DNA from: Sphingomonas panni
Lineage (GTDB): Bacteria; Pseudomonadota; Alphaproteobacteria; Sphingomonadales; Sphingomonadaceae
DNA: 64,000 bases
Assembly: GCF_022664435.1 (NCBI RefSeq)
Contig: NZ_JAKREU010000001.1
Span: 744,001 to 808,000, forward strand
Direction: 5' to 3'
This document shows, piece after piece, positions 52,830 to 61,646 of the stretch (within the stretch, counting starts at the first letter, position 1; each line of letters starts with the position of its first letter). The notes beneath the pieces are model-generated. The model was not told the DNA's origin and searched no databases. It saw only the letters and a list, made by a program, of their open reading frames with translations. The position numbers and the translations under genes are program-made.

Positions 52830-52845
52830 TTAACCATGTGCTAAC
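52830..52845 (+). promoter_or_regulatory. Candidate CtrA-like box upstream of dnaN
   Basis: TTAACCATGTGCTAAC matches the CtrA pattern TTAA-N7-TTAA with one mismatch. CtrA is the alphaproteobacterial cell-cycle regulator. One match by eye is weak evidence. Confidence 0.3.
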
Positions 52846-52862
52846 GACTTGGGCGCGAGGAA

Positions 52863-52892
52863 GGTCGGAGCAGCTTGCTCCGGCCTTTCTTT
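52863..52892 (+). terminator. Terminator-like hairpin upstream of dnaN
   Basis: GGTCGGAGCA pairs with TGCTCCGGCC over GCT (one G-T pair), followed by TTTCTTT. It lies about 90 bp before dnaN, so it ends upstream transcription or acts as an attenuator if a promoter lies before it. Confidence 0.75.
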
Positions 52893-52980
52893 GCGTTAGA
52901 CAGGCTGCATTGGATTCTGAGAGGCTCCGGCCGAGTCCGCCGGACCTCGACTACGATGCGCATCCGCGCGGGGGAACATC

Positions 52981-54093
52981 ATGAAGGCGACGATCGAACG
53001 CGCGACCCTGTTGAAGGGCCTCAGCCACGTCCAGTCGGTGGTCGAGCGGCGCAATACCATCCCGATCCTGTCGAACGTCCTGATCGAGGCGGGCGAATCG
53101 AGCATCCGCCTGATGGCGACCGATCTCGACCTGCAGATCGACGAAACCATCGCCGCAGCGATCGACCAGCCGGGCGCGATCACCGTGTCGGCCCACACCC
53201 TGTTCGACATCGCGCGCAAGCTGCCCGACGGCGCGCAGGTGCAGCTGACCGCCGCCGAAGGTCGCCTGACCATCGTCGCCGGCCGCGCGCGCTTCAACCT
53301 GTCGACGCTGCCGCGCGACGATTTCCCGGTGATTGCCGAAGGCGAACTGCCGACCCAGTTCGAACTGCCCGCGACCACGCTGAAGGCGATCATCGACAAG
53401 ACCCGCTTCGCGATCTCGACCGAGGAAACGCGCTATTATCTCAACGGCATCTTCCTGCATGTCGCCGACGATAACGGGAAGCCGGTGCTGAAGGCCGCCG
53501 CAACCGACGGCCACCGCCTGGCTCGCATGACGGTCGAACGGCCCGAAGGCGCGGACAAGATGCCCGACGTCATCGTGCCGCGCAAATGCGTCGCCGAACT
53601 GCGCAAGCTTCTGGACGAGGTCGACGGATCGGTCGGCGTGTCGCTGTCGGGCAGCAAGATCCGCTTCGACCTGGGACAGGCGATCCTGACCAGCAAGCTG
53701 ATCGACGGCACCTTCCCCGATTATTCGCGCGTCATCCCGACCGCGAACGACAAGCTGTTGAAGCTCGATCCGAAGAGCTTCATGGCCGGTGTCGACCGCG
53801 TGTCGACCATTGCCACCGAAAAGACCCGCGCGGTCAAGATGGCGCTCGACCGCGACAAGATCACCCTGTCGGTCACCAGCCCCGAAAACGGCGCGGCGGC
53901 GGAGGAAGTGCCCGGCGAATATACCGCGCTGCCGTTCGAGATCGGCTTCAACAGCCGCTATCTGCTCGATATCCTCGGCCAGATCGACAGCGACCTGTGC
54001 GAAGTCCACCTCTCGGACGCCGCCGCGCCGACGCTGATCCGCGAGAGCGACGCCTCGCCCGCGCTTTATGTCCTGATGCCGATGCGGGTGTGA
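52981..54093 (+). CDS. dnaN: DNA polymerase III beta subunit (sliding clamp)
   Basis: The beta clamp is a ring-shaped dimer that holds DNA polymerase on the template. The product is 370 residues, the usual size, with three similar domains: MKATIERATLLKGLSHVQSV first, then TRFAISTEETRYYLNGIFLH and AATDGHRLARM in domain 2, and the C-terminal ALYVLMPMRV tail that binds polymerase. dnaA and recF are not next to it. Confidence 0.97.
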   Translation: MKATIERATLLKGLSHVQSVVERRNTIPILSNVLIEAGESSIRLMATDLDLQIDETIAAAIDQPGAITVSAHTLFDIARKLPDGAQVQLTAAEGRLTIVAGRARFNLSTLPRDDFPVIAEGELPTQFELPATTLKAIIDKTRFAISTEETRYYLNGIFLHVADDNGKPVLKAAATDGHRLARMTVERPEGADKMPDVIVPRKCVAELRKLLDEVDGSVGVSLSGSKIRFDLGQAILTSKLIDGTFPDYSRVIPTANDKLLKLDPKSFMAGVDRVSTIATEKTRAVKMALDRDKITLSVTSPENGAAAEEVPGEYTALPFEIGFNSRYLLDILGQIDSDLCEVHLSDAAAPTLIRESDASPALYVLMPMRV

Positions 54094-54115
54094 CGACCCT
54101 AGCTTGCCGCCAACG

Positions 54116-54197
54116 CGTCACCCCAGCGAAGGCTGGGGTCTCCCGGGGATAGCGCGCTGCCTGACCGCGGGAGATTCCAGCCTTCGCTGGAATGACG
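54116..54197. repeat. Family S palindromic repeat, copy 3
   Basis: The arms CGTCACCCCAGCGAAGGCTG and CAGCCTTCGCTGGAATGACG pair with a few mismatches. It lies between dnaN and sppA. Confidence 0.88.
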
Positions 54198-54294
54198 TTC
54201 GCGGTGATCGGGCGGTTCGGGTGGCTGCATACCCCATTTACTCCCCGCGCCCGTCCGCTATTTATCGGTAGACGATAAACGCGAAGGAATTGCC

Positions 54295-56181
54295 GTGAAA
54301 CTGGTCCGGGGTTTGTGGAAGCTGCTGGTCGGGATCAAGGATGGCCTCGTCCTGATCCTGATGCTGTTGTTCTTCGGGGCCCTGTTCGCGGCACTGTCGG
54401 CCAAGCCCAACACCCGCATCACCGATGGCGCGCTCGTCCTCGACCTGTCGGGATCGATCGTCGAACAGCCGGCCGAGGCCGATCCGGTCGCGCTGTTGAG
54501 CGGTCAGTCGGCGGCAAAGGAACTGCGCCTGCGCGACGTGGTTCGCGCGCTCGACACCGCGAAGGACGATGCGCGGGTCAAGGCGGTGGTCCTCGACATG
54601 GACAAGTTCGCCGGCGGCTATCCTGCGGCGCTGGCCGAGGTCGGCGACGCCGTCGCCCGCGTGCGTGCCAGCGGCAAGCCGGTGCTGGCCTATGCCACGC
54701 TCTACACCGATGGCGGCTATCGCATCGCCGCCAATGCCAGCGAAATCTGGGAAAATCCGTTCGGCGGCACGATGTTTCGCGGCCCCGGCGGCCCGCAGCT
54801 CTATTACAAGGGCCTGATCGACAAGCTGGGCGTCAACGCGCATGTCTACCGCGTCGGACAGTTCAAGTCGGCGGTCGAACCCTTCACCCGCGCCGACCAG
54901 TCCGAACCCGCCCGCGCCGCCAATCAGGCGCTGTACGGCGCGATCTTCGACCAGTGGCGCGCCGGCGTGCAGAAGGCGCGGCCCAAGGCGCAGCTCGACG
55001 CCTTCCTCACCCGTCCCGAAGCGGTGATCCAGGCGGCGGGCGGCGACGTCGCGCAGGCCAATCTGAAGAGCGGCCTCGTCGACCAGCTCGGCGACCGCAT
55101 CGCCTTCGGCAAGCGCGTCGCGGCGCTGGCGGGCGAGGAGAAGGGCAAGGCGGCGGGCAGCTTCCGCACGATCAGCTATGCCAACTGGCTGGCGGCGAAT
55201 CCGGTCTCGACCTCGGGCGATGCGGTCGGCGTCATCACCGTCGCCGGCACGATCGTCGATGGCGAGGCGAAGCCGGGCACGGCGGGCGGCGACACCATCG
55301 CCAAGCTGCTGCTCGACGGCCTCGCCACCAGGAATCTGAAGGCGCTGGTCGTCCGCGTCGATTCGCCGGGCGGCTCGGTCTTGGCGTCCGAACGCATCCG
55401 CCAGGCGATCCTGCAGGCGAAGAACGTGTCCAAGATCCCGGTCGTCGTATCGATGGGCGGGCTTGCCGCGTCGGGCGGCTATTGGGTGTCGACGCCGGGC
55501 GACGTGATCTTCGCCGAACCCAACACCATTACCGGGTCGATCGGCGTGTTCGGCGTCATCCCGACCTTCGAGAATACCCTGTCCAAGATCGGCGTGTCGG
55601 CCGACGGCGTCGGCACCACGCCCTTGAGCGGCCAGCCCGACGTGCTGCGCGGCACCAATGGGGCATTCGACACGATCATGCAGAGCGGCGTCGAGCATAT
55701 CTATGCCCGCTTCACCGGCCTCGTCGCCCAGTCGCGCGGCCTGCCGCAGGCGCGCGTCGACCAGATCGGGCAGGGCCGGGTGTGGGACGGCGGCACCGCG
55801 CGTCAGCTTAAACTGGTCGACCGTTTCGGCAATCTCGGCGATGCCGTCGCCGAAGCCGCGCGCCGTGCCAAGCTCGACCCCGCCAATGTGCAGACCGTCT
55901 ATCTCGAAAAGGAACCCTCGGCGCTGGACAAGGCGCTGAAGGGCTTTGCCGACCGGCAACGCGGCGAAACGCCGGACCAGGCGGCGACCGACCTGCTCGG
56001 CCGCGCCGCGATCGAACAGCGCAGCCTATTGGCGCAGGCGCTGGGCGATGCGCGGCGGATGCTGACGACCCCTGCCGGCGTGCAGGCGCGCTGCCTCGAA
56101 TGCGCCGGGCTGGGGCCGGTGGCGACGTCGGCGGAGGATGCATCGCTCTTCGACCTGATCGTCGCGCGGTGGTTCGCATGA
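54295..56181 (+). CDS. sppA: Signal peptide peptidase SppA (long form)
   Basis: SppA degrades cleaved signal peptides in the inner membrane. The product is 628 residues, the long 67-kDa type with two tandem domains. One membrane segment lies at about 18-36. The general base Lys191 is in YRVGQFKSAVEPF and the nucleophile Ser393 is in GGLAASGGYW, in the same relative places as Lys209 and Ser409 of E. coli. The GTG start has an AAGGA site. Its stop overlaps the start of the GNAT gene (ATGA). Confidence 0.95.
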   Translation: MKLVRGLWKLLVGIKDGLVLILMLLFFGALFAALSAKPNTRITDGALVLDLSGSIVEQPAEADPVALLSGQSAAKELRLRDVVRALDTAKDDARVKAVVLDMDKFAGGYPAALAEVGDAVARVRASGKPVLAYATLYTDGGYRIAANASEIWENPFGGTMFRGPGGPQLYYKGLIDKLGVNAHVYRVGQFKSAVEPFTRADQSEPARAANQALYGAIFDQWRAGVQKARPKAQLDAFLTRPEAVIQAAGGDVAQANLKSGLVDQLGDRIAFGKRVAALAGEEKGKAAGSFRTISYANWLAANPVSTSGDAVGVITVAGTIVDGEAKPGTAGGDTIAKLLLDGLATRNLKALVVRVDSPGGSVLASERIRQAILQAKNVSKIPVVVSMGGLAASGGYWVSTPGDVIFAEPNTITGSIGVFGVIPTFENTLSKIGVSADGVGTTPLSGQPDVLRGTNGAFDTIMQSGVEHIYARFTGLVAQSRGLPQARVDQIGQGRVWDGGTARQLKLVDRFGNLGDAVAEAARRAKLDPANVQTVYLEKEPSALDKALKGFADRQRGETPDQAATDLLGRAAIEQRSLLAQALGDARRMLTTPAGVQARCLECAGLGPVATSAEDASLFDLIVARWFA

Positions 56182-56741
56182 TCGCGATCCGCCCCGCCCG
56201 GCCGGAAGACGCCGCCGCCATCGCCGCAATCTATGCCCCCTATGTGCTGGGCGGCACCGTCTCGTTCGAAACCGAGGCCCCCGACGCCCGCGTGATCCGC
56301 CACCGGATGGCGCAGAGCGACGGTTATTATCCCTGGCTGGTCGCGACCACCGGCGAAGCGGATGGCGACGCGGTGCTGGGCTATGCCTATGCGACGAGGT
56401 TCCGCGACCGCCCGGCATACCGCTATGTCGTCGAAACCTCGATCTACATGGCGGGCGGTGCGCAGCAGAAGGGCACCGGCCGCCTGCTCTACGAGGCGCT
56501 GGTCGATACGCTCCGCGCGCAGGGCTTTACCCAGGCGATCGGGGTGCTGTCCCTGCCCAACGACGCGTCGATCACGCTGCACGAGGCGGTCGGCTTCCGC
56601 CGCGCGGGGGTGTATCGCGAGATCGGTTTCAAGCAGGGCCGCTGGATCGATGTCGGCTTCTGGCAATGCCAGCTGAACGACAGCGCCGTGTCACCGAGGG
56701 AGCCGAAGCCATTCAGCGAGACCGGGGTGGTGCGGGGGTAA
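56178..56741 (+). CDS. GNAT family N-acetyltransferase (phosphinothricin acetyltransferase-like)
   Basis: The product is 187 residues. Typical PAT/MddA-like segments: AAAIAAIYAPYVLGGTVSFE, YAYATRFRDRPAYRYVVETSIYM, the acetyl-CoA loop AQQKGTGRLLYEAL and HEAVGFRRAGVYREIGFKQGRWIDVGFWQ. Such enzymes acetylate phosphinothricin, methionine sulfoximine or similar small amines. It is coupled to sppA. Confidence 0.9.
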   Translation: MIAIRPARPEDAAAIAAIYAPYVLGGTVSFETEAPDARVIRHRMAQSDGYYPWLVATTGEADGDAVLGYAYATRFRDRPAYRYVVETSIYMAGGAQQKGTGRLLYEALVDTLRAQGFTQAIGVLSLPNDASITLHEAVGFRRAGVYREIGFKQGRWIDVGFWQCQLNDSAVSPREPKPFSETGVVRG

Positions 56742-56755
56742 TCTATCCCCGAACA

Positions 56756-56881
56756 ATTCCGTTCGGTTCGAGCAGCTTCGAGCCTGTCGAGAAGCGTCTG
56801 TCGAGAACACCCTGTTCGGGGCACCCCCTTCTCGACTACGGTTCTCGACAGGCTCGAACCTGCGCTCGAAGCAAACGGATG
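56756..56881. repeat. Family T palindromic repeat, copy 2
   Basis: It matches copy 1 closely over its full length, from ATTCCGTTCGGTTCGAGCAG to CGCTCGAAGCAAACGGAT, with the centre ACACCCTGTTCGGGGCACC. It lies between the ends of two converging genes. Confidence 0.88.
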
Positions 56882-56905
56882 TGGGAAAAGGGAGGTAGGC
56901 AACCC

Positions 56906-57535
56906 CTACCGCTTCCCCCGATACGCCGGCAGCGCGATCCGAAACCGGATCGCCGCCCCGCGCAGCGCGAACCCCGCCGCCGCCGCAGGCAGCGCCGCGA
57001 CGAACGGCGGCAGCCCGCACGCCACCAGCACGACATGCAGCCCCGCCGACAGCGCCGCCGCCGTCACATACAGCTCCGGCCGCATCAGGATCGACGGCAC
57101 GCCGGCCAGCACGTCGCGCAAGATGCCGCCGACGCAGGCGGTCAGCACCCCCATCATGCCGGCCTGGAGCGGCGGCACGCCATAGCTCAACGCCTTGGCC
57201 GCGCCGAACACCGCATAGGCTGCCAGCCCGGCGGCATCGAGCCAGTCGAGCGCCTTGTCCCGCCACCAATGTTCGGGCGTGATCCACACCAGCCCCGCCA
57301 CCCCGACACAGATCGCCGCGACCGGCGACCCATGGACCCAGAATACCGGCGCACCGATCAGCAGGTCGCGCACCGTCCCGCCGCCGACCCCGGTGATGAG
57401 CGCGAAGAAGGCGGCGGTCACGAAGGTCTGCGCGGCGCGCGTCGCCGCCAGCGCGCCCGACGCGGCGAACACCGCGATACCGATCATGTCGAGCGCGCCG
57501 AGCATCTGCCCCAGCGCCTGCGGAGAGGGAACCAT
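56906..57535 (-). CDS. Trimeric intracellular cation channel (TRIC/UPF0126) family protein
   Basis: The product is 209 residues with about seven membrane segments in two repeated halves, each with the conserved GGGTVRDLLIG and GGILRDVLAG turns. These are homologous to TRIC channels, potassium-permeable trimers; bacterial members are less studied. An ATG further downstream (MLGALDMIGIAVFAASGALAA) is a possible start. Confidence 0.88.
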   Translation of the reverse strand: MVPSPQALGQMLGALDMIGIAVFAASGALAATRAAQTFVTAAFFALITGVGGGTVRDLLIGAPVFWVHGSPVAAICVGVAGLVWITPEHWWRDKALDWLDAAGLAAYAVFGAAKALSYGVPPLQAGMMGVLTACVGGILRDVLAGVPSILMRPELYVTAAALSAGLHVVLVACGLPPFVAALPAAAAGFALRGAAIRFRIALPAYRGKR

Positions 57536-57681
57536 CGCCCCTCGCTATCGTACCTTTCGTATCTGATCCAGCAATGCCGGTTCGAAGCGGCCGGTACCGC
57601 TTCCACCCCGGCGGAACGGACTCTACACGACAGGCGCGGGGGCATTGCCGCGCCCCCCGTCGATCGGGCAATAGGAATATC

Positions 57682-58338
57682 ATGCGTCGTCTGACCCCCG
57701 CCGCCACCCTCGTCACCGTCCTCCTCGCCGCGCTGGCGGGCATCGTCGATGCGCTGGCGTTCAGTGGCCTTGGCGGGTTCTTCGCCTCGTTCATGTCGGG
57801 CAACTCGACGCGGTTCGGCGTCGGCCTCGGCCATGGCTGGACCGGCGCGTCCGCCACCGCCGCCGCGCTGGTCCTGTCGTTCGTCGCCGGCGCGATGTTC
57901 GGCACCATCGCCGGCGCGGCGGCGGCCGAGCGGCTGGGGCAGGCGCGGCGGGCGGAGGCGGTGATGGGCCTCGTCACCATCCTCCTCGCGCTCGGCGCGG
58001 CGCTGGCGACCTTCGCGCCGCTGACCCTCGCCATGCTGCTGCTCGCCGCCGCGATGGGGGCGCAGAACGGCGTCGTCGCCCCCGATGGAGAGGTGCGGGT
58101 CGGCCTCACCTACATGACCGGCACGCTGGTCCGCATCGGCCAGCGACTGGCCCGCCGCCTGATGGGCGACCGCACCGGCCCGGGGCCGCGCCGCGACCTG
58201 CTGTTGTGGCTGGGCTTCGTCGCCGGGGTCACGATCGGCGCGGTCGGGTGGAACTGGCTGGGGCTGGCGGCCTTGTGGGTCGTCGCGGCACTGGCGGCGG
58301 CGCTGACGATGCTGGTGGCGCGGGTCGCGTGGGAGTGA
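57682..58338 (+). CDS. DUF1275 family membrane protein (YoaK-like)
   Basis: The product is 218 residues with six membrane segments. The pattern GIVDALAFSGLGGFFASFMSGNSTRFGV and AQNGVVAPDGEVRVGLTYMTGTLVRIGQRL is diagnostic for DUF1275. The function is not established. An upstream in-frame start is rejected because it would add 36 polar residues. Confidence 0.9.
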   Translation: MRRLTPAATLVTVLLAALAGIVDALAFSGLGGFFASFMSGNSTRFGVGLGHGWTGASATAAALVLSFVAGAMFGTIAGAAAAERLGQARRAEAVMGLVTILLALGAALATFAPLTLAMLLLAAAMGAQNGVVAPDGEVRVGLTYMTGTLVRIGQRLARRLMGDRTGPGPRRDLLLWLGFVAGVTIGAVGWNWLGLAALWVVAALAAALTMLVARVAWE

Positions 58339-58360
58339 GGGCAAGCCCCTTCACCGCCAA

Positions 58361-58443
58361 CGTCATCCCAGCGAACGCTGGGATCTCCCCGTAACGGAGC
58401 GCGCGCCCGGCCGCAGGAGACCCCAGCCTTCGCTGGGGTGACG
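58361..58443. repeat. Family S palindromic repeat, copy 4
   Basis: The arms CGTCATCCCAGCGAACGCTG and CAGCCTTCGCTGGGGTGACG pair. It lies between the converging DUF1275 and divK genes; divK ends five bases away. Confidence 0.88.
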
Positions 58444-58447
58444 GCGC

Positions 58448-58867
58448 TTATCGATCGTCCGTCGCGACGTCCGGCCGCGGCTCCTCTCCCCGAACCTCCT
58501 CCACCGGCAACAACGCCCGCACTTCCCCCACGAATCGCACCACCGAAATCGGCTTGGTCACGTACGCATTGGCCCCCGCCGCGCGCACCCGGTCCTCGTC
58601 GTCGCGCCCCGAATAGGCAGTGACCGCCATGATCGGCACGGTGCGCAGCCGCGCGTCGGCCTTCAGCATCTGGATCAGCTCCAGCCCCGTCATATGCGGC
58701 AACTGGATGTCGGTAATGATGAGGTCCGGCAGGAACGCCCGCGCGCGGGCCACCGCCTCGCGCCCGTCGCGCACCGGTTCGGTTTCGAAGCCATGCGCGC
58801 GCAACAGGTCGCAGAACAGCTTCAGGTTCAGTTCGTTGTCCTCGACAACGAGTACCCTTTTTGCCAC
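58448..58867 (-). CDS. divK: Single-domain response regulator DivK
   Basis: DivK is the essential receiver that links polarity kinases (DivJ, PleC) to the CtrA pathway in Caulobacter. The product is 139 residues from a GTG start. KRVLVVEDNELNLKLFCDLLRAHG, the phosphoacceptor Asp53 in IITDIQLP, and Lys105 in YVTKPISVVRF match DivK closely, including the KPISV segment. A charged tail follows. The divergent DUF3572 gene next to it is the usual neighbour. Confidence 0.9.
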   Translation of the reverse strand: MAKRVLVVEDNELNLKLFCDLLRAHGFETEPVRDGREAVARARAFLPDLIITDIQLPHMTGLELIQMLKADARLRTVPIMAVTAYSGRDDEDRVRAAGANAYVTKPISVVRFVGEVRALLPVEEVRGEEPRPDVATDDR

Positions 58868-58909
58868 GCGCTTTGCATCCCGTTGGAAGTTCGAAAGGCT
58901 GTCTAGGCG

Positions 58910-59182
58910 ATGCGCAGGCCGGAAACAAATGAAGACGCGGCGACGCTGGGGCTGAACGCGCTGGTCTGGGTGATCGGCGACGATACCCGCCGCGACCGGT
59001 TCCTCGCGCTGACCGGAATCGATCCGGCCGAACTGCGCGCGCGGGCGGGCGATCCCGGCTTCCTCGCGCAACTGCTCGGCCATCTGGAGGGTTACGAACC
59101 CGATCTCATCGCCTGTGCCGAGGCACTGGCCGTGACCCCGACCGCGCTGGTCCGGGCGCGGGCCGAACTGGAGCGTGCATGA
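58910..59182 (+). CDS. DUF3572 family protein
   Basis: The product is 90 residues, mostly helical: DAATLGLNALVWVIGDDTRRDRFLALTGIDPAELRAR and FLAQLLGHLEGYEPDLIACAEAL. It is an alphaproteobacterial family of unknown function that is repeatedly next to divK. Its stop overlaps the start of the HAD gene (ATGA). Confidence 0.88.
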   Translation: MRRPETNEDAATLGLNALVWVIGDDTRRDRFLALTGIDPAELRARAGDPGFLAQLLGHLEGYEPDLIACAEALAVTPTALVRARAELERA

Positions 59183-59802
59183 AACCCCTGCTCATTACCG
59201 ATTGCGACGAAGTCCTGCTGCACATGGTCCGCCATTTCGGGACGTGGCTGGGCGAGGAACACGCCATCGCCTTCGACATGGCGGGCGGCGATTTCGCCAG
59301 TGCGATGACCCGTGCCGATGGCACCGTGCTGGAACGCGAGGAGATGTGGGGGATGCTCGACGGCTTCTTCCCCGCCCAGATGGGCCGCCAGACCCTCGTG
59401 CCGCACGCGCGCGAGGCACTGGCCGCGCTGGCGGAGCAGGCCGATATCGTCGTCCTGACCAATTTGCAGGACCATTGCCGTACCCACCGCATCAACCAGC
59501 TGGCAGAGCACGGCATCGTCCACCGCGTCGAATGCAACCAGGGGGGCAAGGGACCGCCGGTCGCCCGGCTGCTCGCGGAATACGACCCCAGCGTCGCGGT
59601 GTTCGTCGACGACCTCGCCGTCCATCACCAATCGGTTGCGGAAAGCGCGCAGGGCGTCTTCCGGCTGCACATGATCTCCGAACCCGACCTTGCCGTCCAT
59701 GTGCCGCCGGCACCCGCCGCCCATGCCCGCATCGACGACTGGATCGCGGCACAGGCATGGATCGAGGCCCGCTTTGCCGAGGGGCAGCCGGCGAAGGCTT
59801 GA
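59179..59802 (+). CDS. HAD family hydrolase
   Basis: The product is 207 residues. Motif I is LLITDCDEVLL, with Asp8 and Asp10 as nucleophile and acid/base. Motif II is in IVVLTNLQ (Thr), the Lys of motif III in NQGGKGPPV, and motif IV in AVFVDDLAVHH. It should be a phosphatase of a small metabolite; the substrate is unknown. It is coupled to DUF3572. Confidence 0.88.
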   Translation: MKPLLITDCDEVLLHMVRHFGTWLGEEHAIAFDMAGGDFASAMTRADGTVLEREEMWGMLDGFFPAQMGRQTLVPHAREALAALAEQADIVVLTNLQDHCRTHRINQLAEHGIVHRVECNQGGKGPPVARLLAEYDPSVAVFVDDLAVHHQSVAESAQGVFRLHMISEPDLAVHVPPAPAAHARIDDWIAAQAWIEARFAEGQPAKA

Positions 59803-59833
59803 CCCGATCCGCTATCCACGAGAGGAACGTCCC

Positions 59834-60298
59834 ATGGCTTATGATATCCCCGCAAAGCTGGCCGAACGCGGCCTGTCGCTCCCCGTCGCCGCCGCTCCGG
59901 TCGCGGCCTATGTCCCCGCGGTAGAGGCCGGCGGCCTGCTGCACCTGTCGGGCCAGCTGCCGTTCGAGGACGGCAATCTGATGACCGGCCGCGCCGGCGA
60001 GGACCGTGACCTCGCCTATGCGACGTCGGCGGCGCAGAAGTGCGCGCTGATGATCCTGGCACAGGCCGAAAAGGCGCTGGGCAGCCTCGACCGGATCGAG
60101 CGCGTCGTGAAGCTCGGCGTGTTCGTCAACTCGGCCGGCAGCTTCACCGACCAGCCGAAGGTCGCCAACGGCGCGTCGGAACTGATGGTCGATCTGTTCG
60201 GCGACGCCGGCCGCCACGCCCGCAGCGCGGTCGGCGTGCCGGTCCTGCCGCTGGGTGCTGTCGTGGAGATCGACGCGATCCTCGCCATCCGCGCCTGA
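59834..60298 (+). CDS. RidA family protein
   Basis: The product is 154 residues, the YjgF/RidA fold. GLLHLSGQLPFEDG, KCALMILAQAEKALGSLDRIERVVKLGVFVNSA and ARSAVGVPVLPLGAVVEIDAILA are typical; the active-site Arg equivalent is in ARSAVGV. Canonical RidA deaminates reactive 2-aminoacrylate. This longer form is close to the sub-family near HAD genes, and the role may differ. Confidence 0.9.
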   Translation: MAYDIPAKLAERGLSLPVAAAPVAAYVPAVEAGGLLHLSGQLPFEDGNLMTGRAGEDRDLAYATSAAQKCALMILAQAEKALGSLDRIERVVKLGVFVNSAGSFTDQPKVANGASELMVDLFGDAGRHARSAVGVPVLPLGAVVEIDAILAIRA

Positions 60299-60322
60299 TC
60301 CCCGGCCACATCCTGCCCGGTA

Positions 60323-60404
60323 CGTCATCCCAGCGAAGGCTGGAATCTTCCGGTAATGAAGCGCGCACCTCGCCGCGGGAAACCCCCGCCTCCGCCGGGG
60401 TGAC
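60323..60404. repeat. Family S palindromic repeat, copy 5 (diverged)
   Basis: The arms CGTCATCCCAGCGAAGGCTG and CCCCCGCCTCCGCCGGGGTG pair less well than in other copies. It lies in the 320-bp gap 60299-60618, which holds no gene. Confidence 0.75.
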
Positions 60405-60427
60405 CGCGTATCGAAGGTCCAGCCAGG

Positions 60428-60463
60428 CACACCCGCTGTTGCGCCCCTGCAACAGCGGGTGTG
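60428..60463. repeat. Perfect 15-bp hairpin upstream of the TorF porin
   Basis: CACACCCGCTGTTGC pairs exactly with GCAACAGCGGGTGTG over GCCCCT. It has no T run on either side. It may end the RidA transcript or mark the leader of the porin gene. Confidence 0.8.
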
Positions 60464-60618
60464 TCGTATCCGGCCCCCACGCAATTTCCATTGTGCGGCG
60501 CGGCACGTTTGGACATATTCGATCGCAGAGGGCCAGACCGCCCGGACCGGAAAGGTCCACCGAATCGCGGCGACCCTCGACGCAGGAGAATCACCACGGA
60601 ACCTAGAAAGGGTTTACG

Positions 60619-61449
60619 ATGCGATTCTCGATCATTCTTCCGGCCGCGATCCTCGCCGCCACCACCGCCATGCCCGCCTTCGCGCAGGATACCGCGCCGC
60701 CCGAACCGATCACGATCAGCGGCAGCGCGACCGTCGCGTCCGACTATCGCTTCCGTGGCGTGTCGCAGACCGACAAGAACGTCGCGGTACAGGGCGGCAT
60801 CACCATCGCCCATGACAGCGGCCTCTATATCGGCACCTGGGGGTCGAACCTCGCCGGCTGGGGCACCTTCGGCGGCGCGAACCTCGAACTCGACCTGATC
60901 GCCGGCTACAAGAAGACGTTCGGCACCGCGACGGTCGATGCCGGCGTCACCTGGTACACCTATCCGGGCGGCTTCGACGAAACCGACGTGGTCGAATTCT
61001 ATGGCAAGCTGTCGGGCACCGCCGGCCCCGCCACGCTGACCGCCGGCGTGTTCTACGCGCCCAAGCAGACCTCGCTCAGCTACGCCACCGCCTCGGCCAC
61101 GCCGTTCATCGCCGGCGACGGCCGCCGCGAAGACAATATCTACCTGTCGGGCGATGCCGCCGCCGGCGTGCCCAACACCCCGGTCACGCTGAAGGCGCAT
61201 ATCGGCTATTCGGACGGCAATCCCGGCCTCGGCCCCAACGGCACCAGCATGGCGCCGACCGGCAATTACTGGGACTGGTCGCTCGGCACCGACTTCACCT
61301 ACAAGAACCTGACGCTCGGCGTCGCCTATATCGACACCGACCTGTCGAAGAGCGACATCACCTATCTCCAGCCGAACTTCAGCAAGTCGACCAACGGCAG
61401 CCCGATCGCGGCCAGCACGGTCGTGGTATCGCTGACCGCGGCGTTCTGA
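60619..61449 (+). CDS. TorF family putative porin
   Basis: The product is 276 residues with a signal peptide ending at FAQD (about 23). The start of the mature part, ISGSATVASDYRFRGVSQTDKNVAVQGGITI, is characteristic of the TIGR02001/TorF family. Alternating strands follow and the C-terminus ends in Phe (LTAAF). It should be an outer membrane channel; the solute is unknown. The ATG follows AGAAAGGGTTTACG, a usable ribosome binding site. Confidence 0.9.
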   Translation: MRFSIILPAAILAATTAMPAFAQDTAPPEPITISGSATVASDYRFRGVSQTDKNVAVQGGITIAHDSGLYIGTWGSNLAGWGTFGGANLELDLIAGYKKTFGTATVDAGVTWYTYPGGFDETDVVEFYGKLSGTAGPATLTAGVFYAPKQTSLSYATASATPFIAGDGRREDNIYLSGDAAAGVPNTPVTLKAHIGYSDGNPGLGPNGTSMAPTGNYWDWSLGTDFTYKNLTLGVAYIDTDLSKSDITYLQPNFSKSTNGSPIAASTVVVSLTAAF

Positions 61450-61513
61450 TCAGGGAGGGGAGCAGGCGACAGGTGCCTGCTTCCCCGCTCTGACCCTTGC
61501 GCCTTTCCACAAG

Positions 61514-61596
61514 CGTCACCCCAGCGCAGGCTGGGGTCTCCTGCGGCTCCTGCCGCACGCTATCAGCGGGAGACCCCAGCCTGCGCTGGGGTGACG
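61514..61596. repeat. Family S palindromic repeat, copy 6
   Basis: The arms CGTCACCCCAGCGCAGGCTG and CAGCCTGCGCTGGGGTGACG pair perfectly; the inner GGTCTCC and GGAGACC pair too. It is the most complete copy. It lies after the TorF gene. Confidence 0.92.
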
Positions 61597-61646
61597 TGCG
61601 TGGCGGGTAGGGCGAGCCGCTTCGACAGGTCGCGAACCCCGCCACA

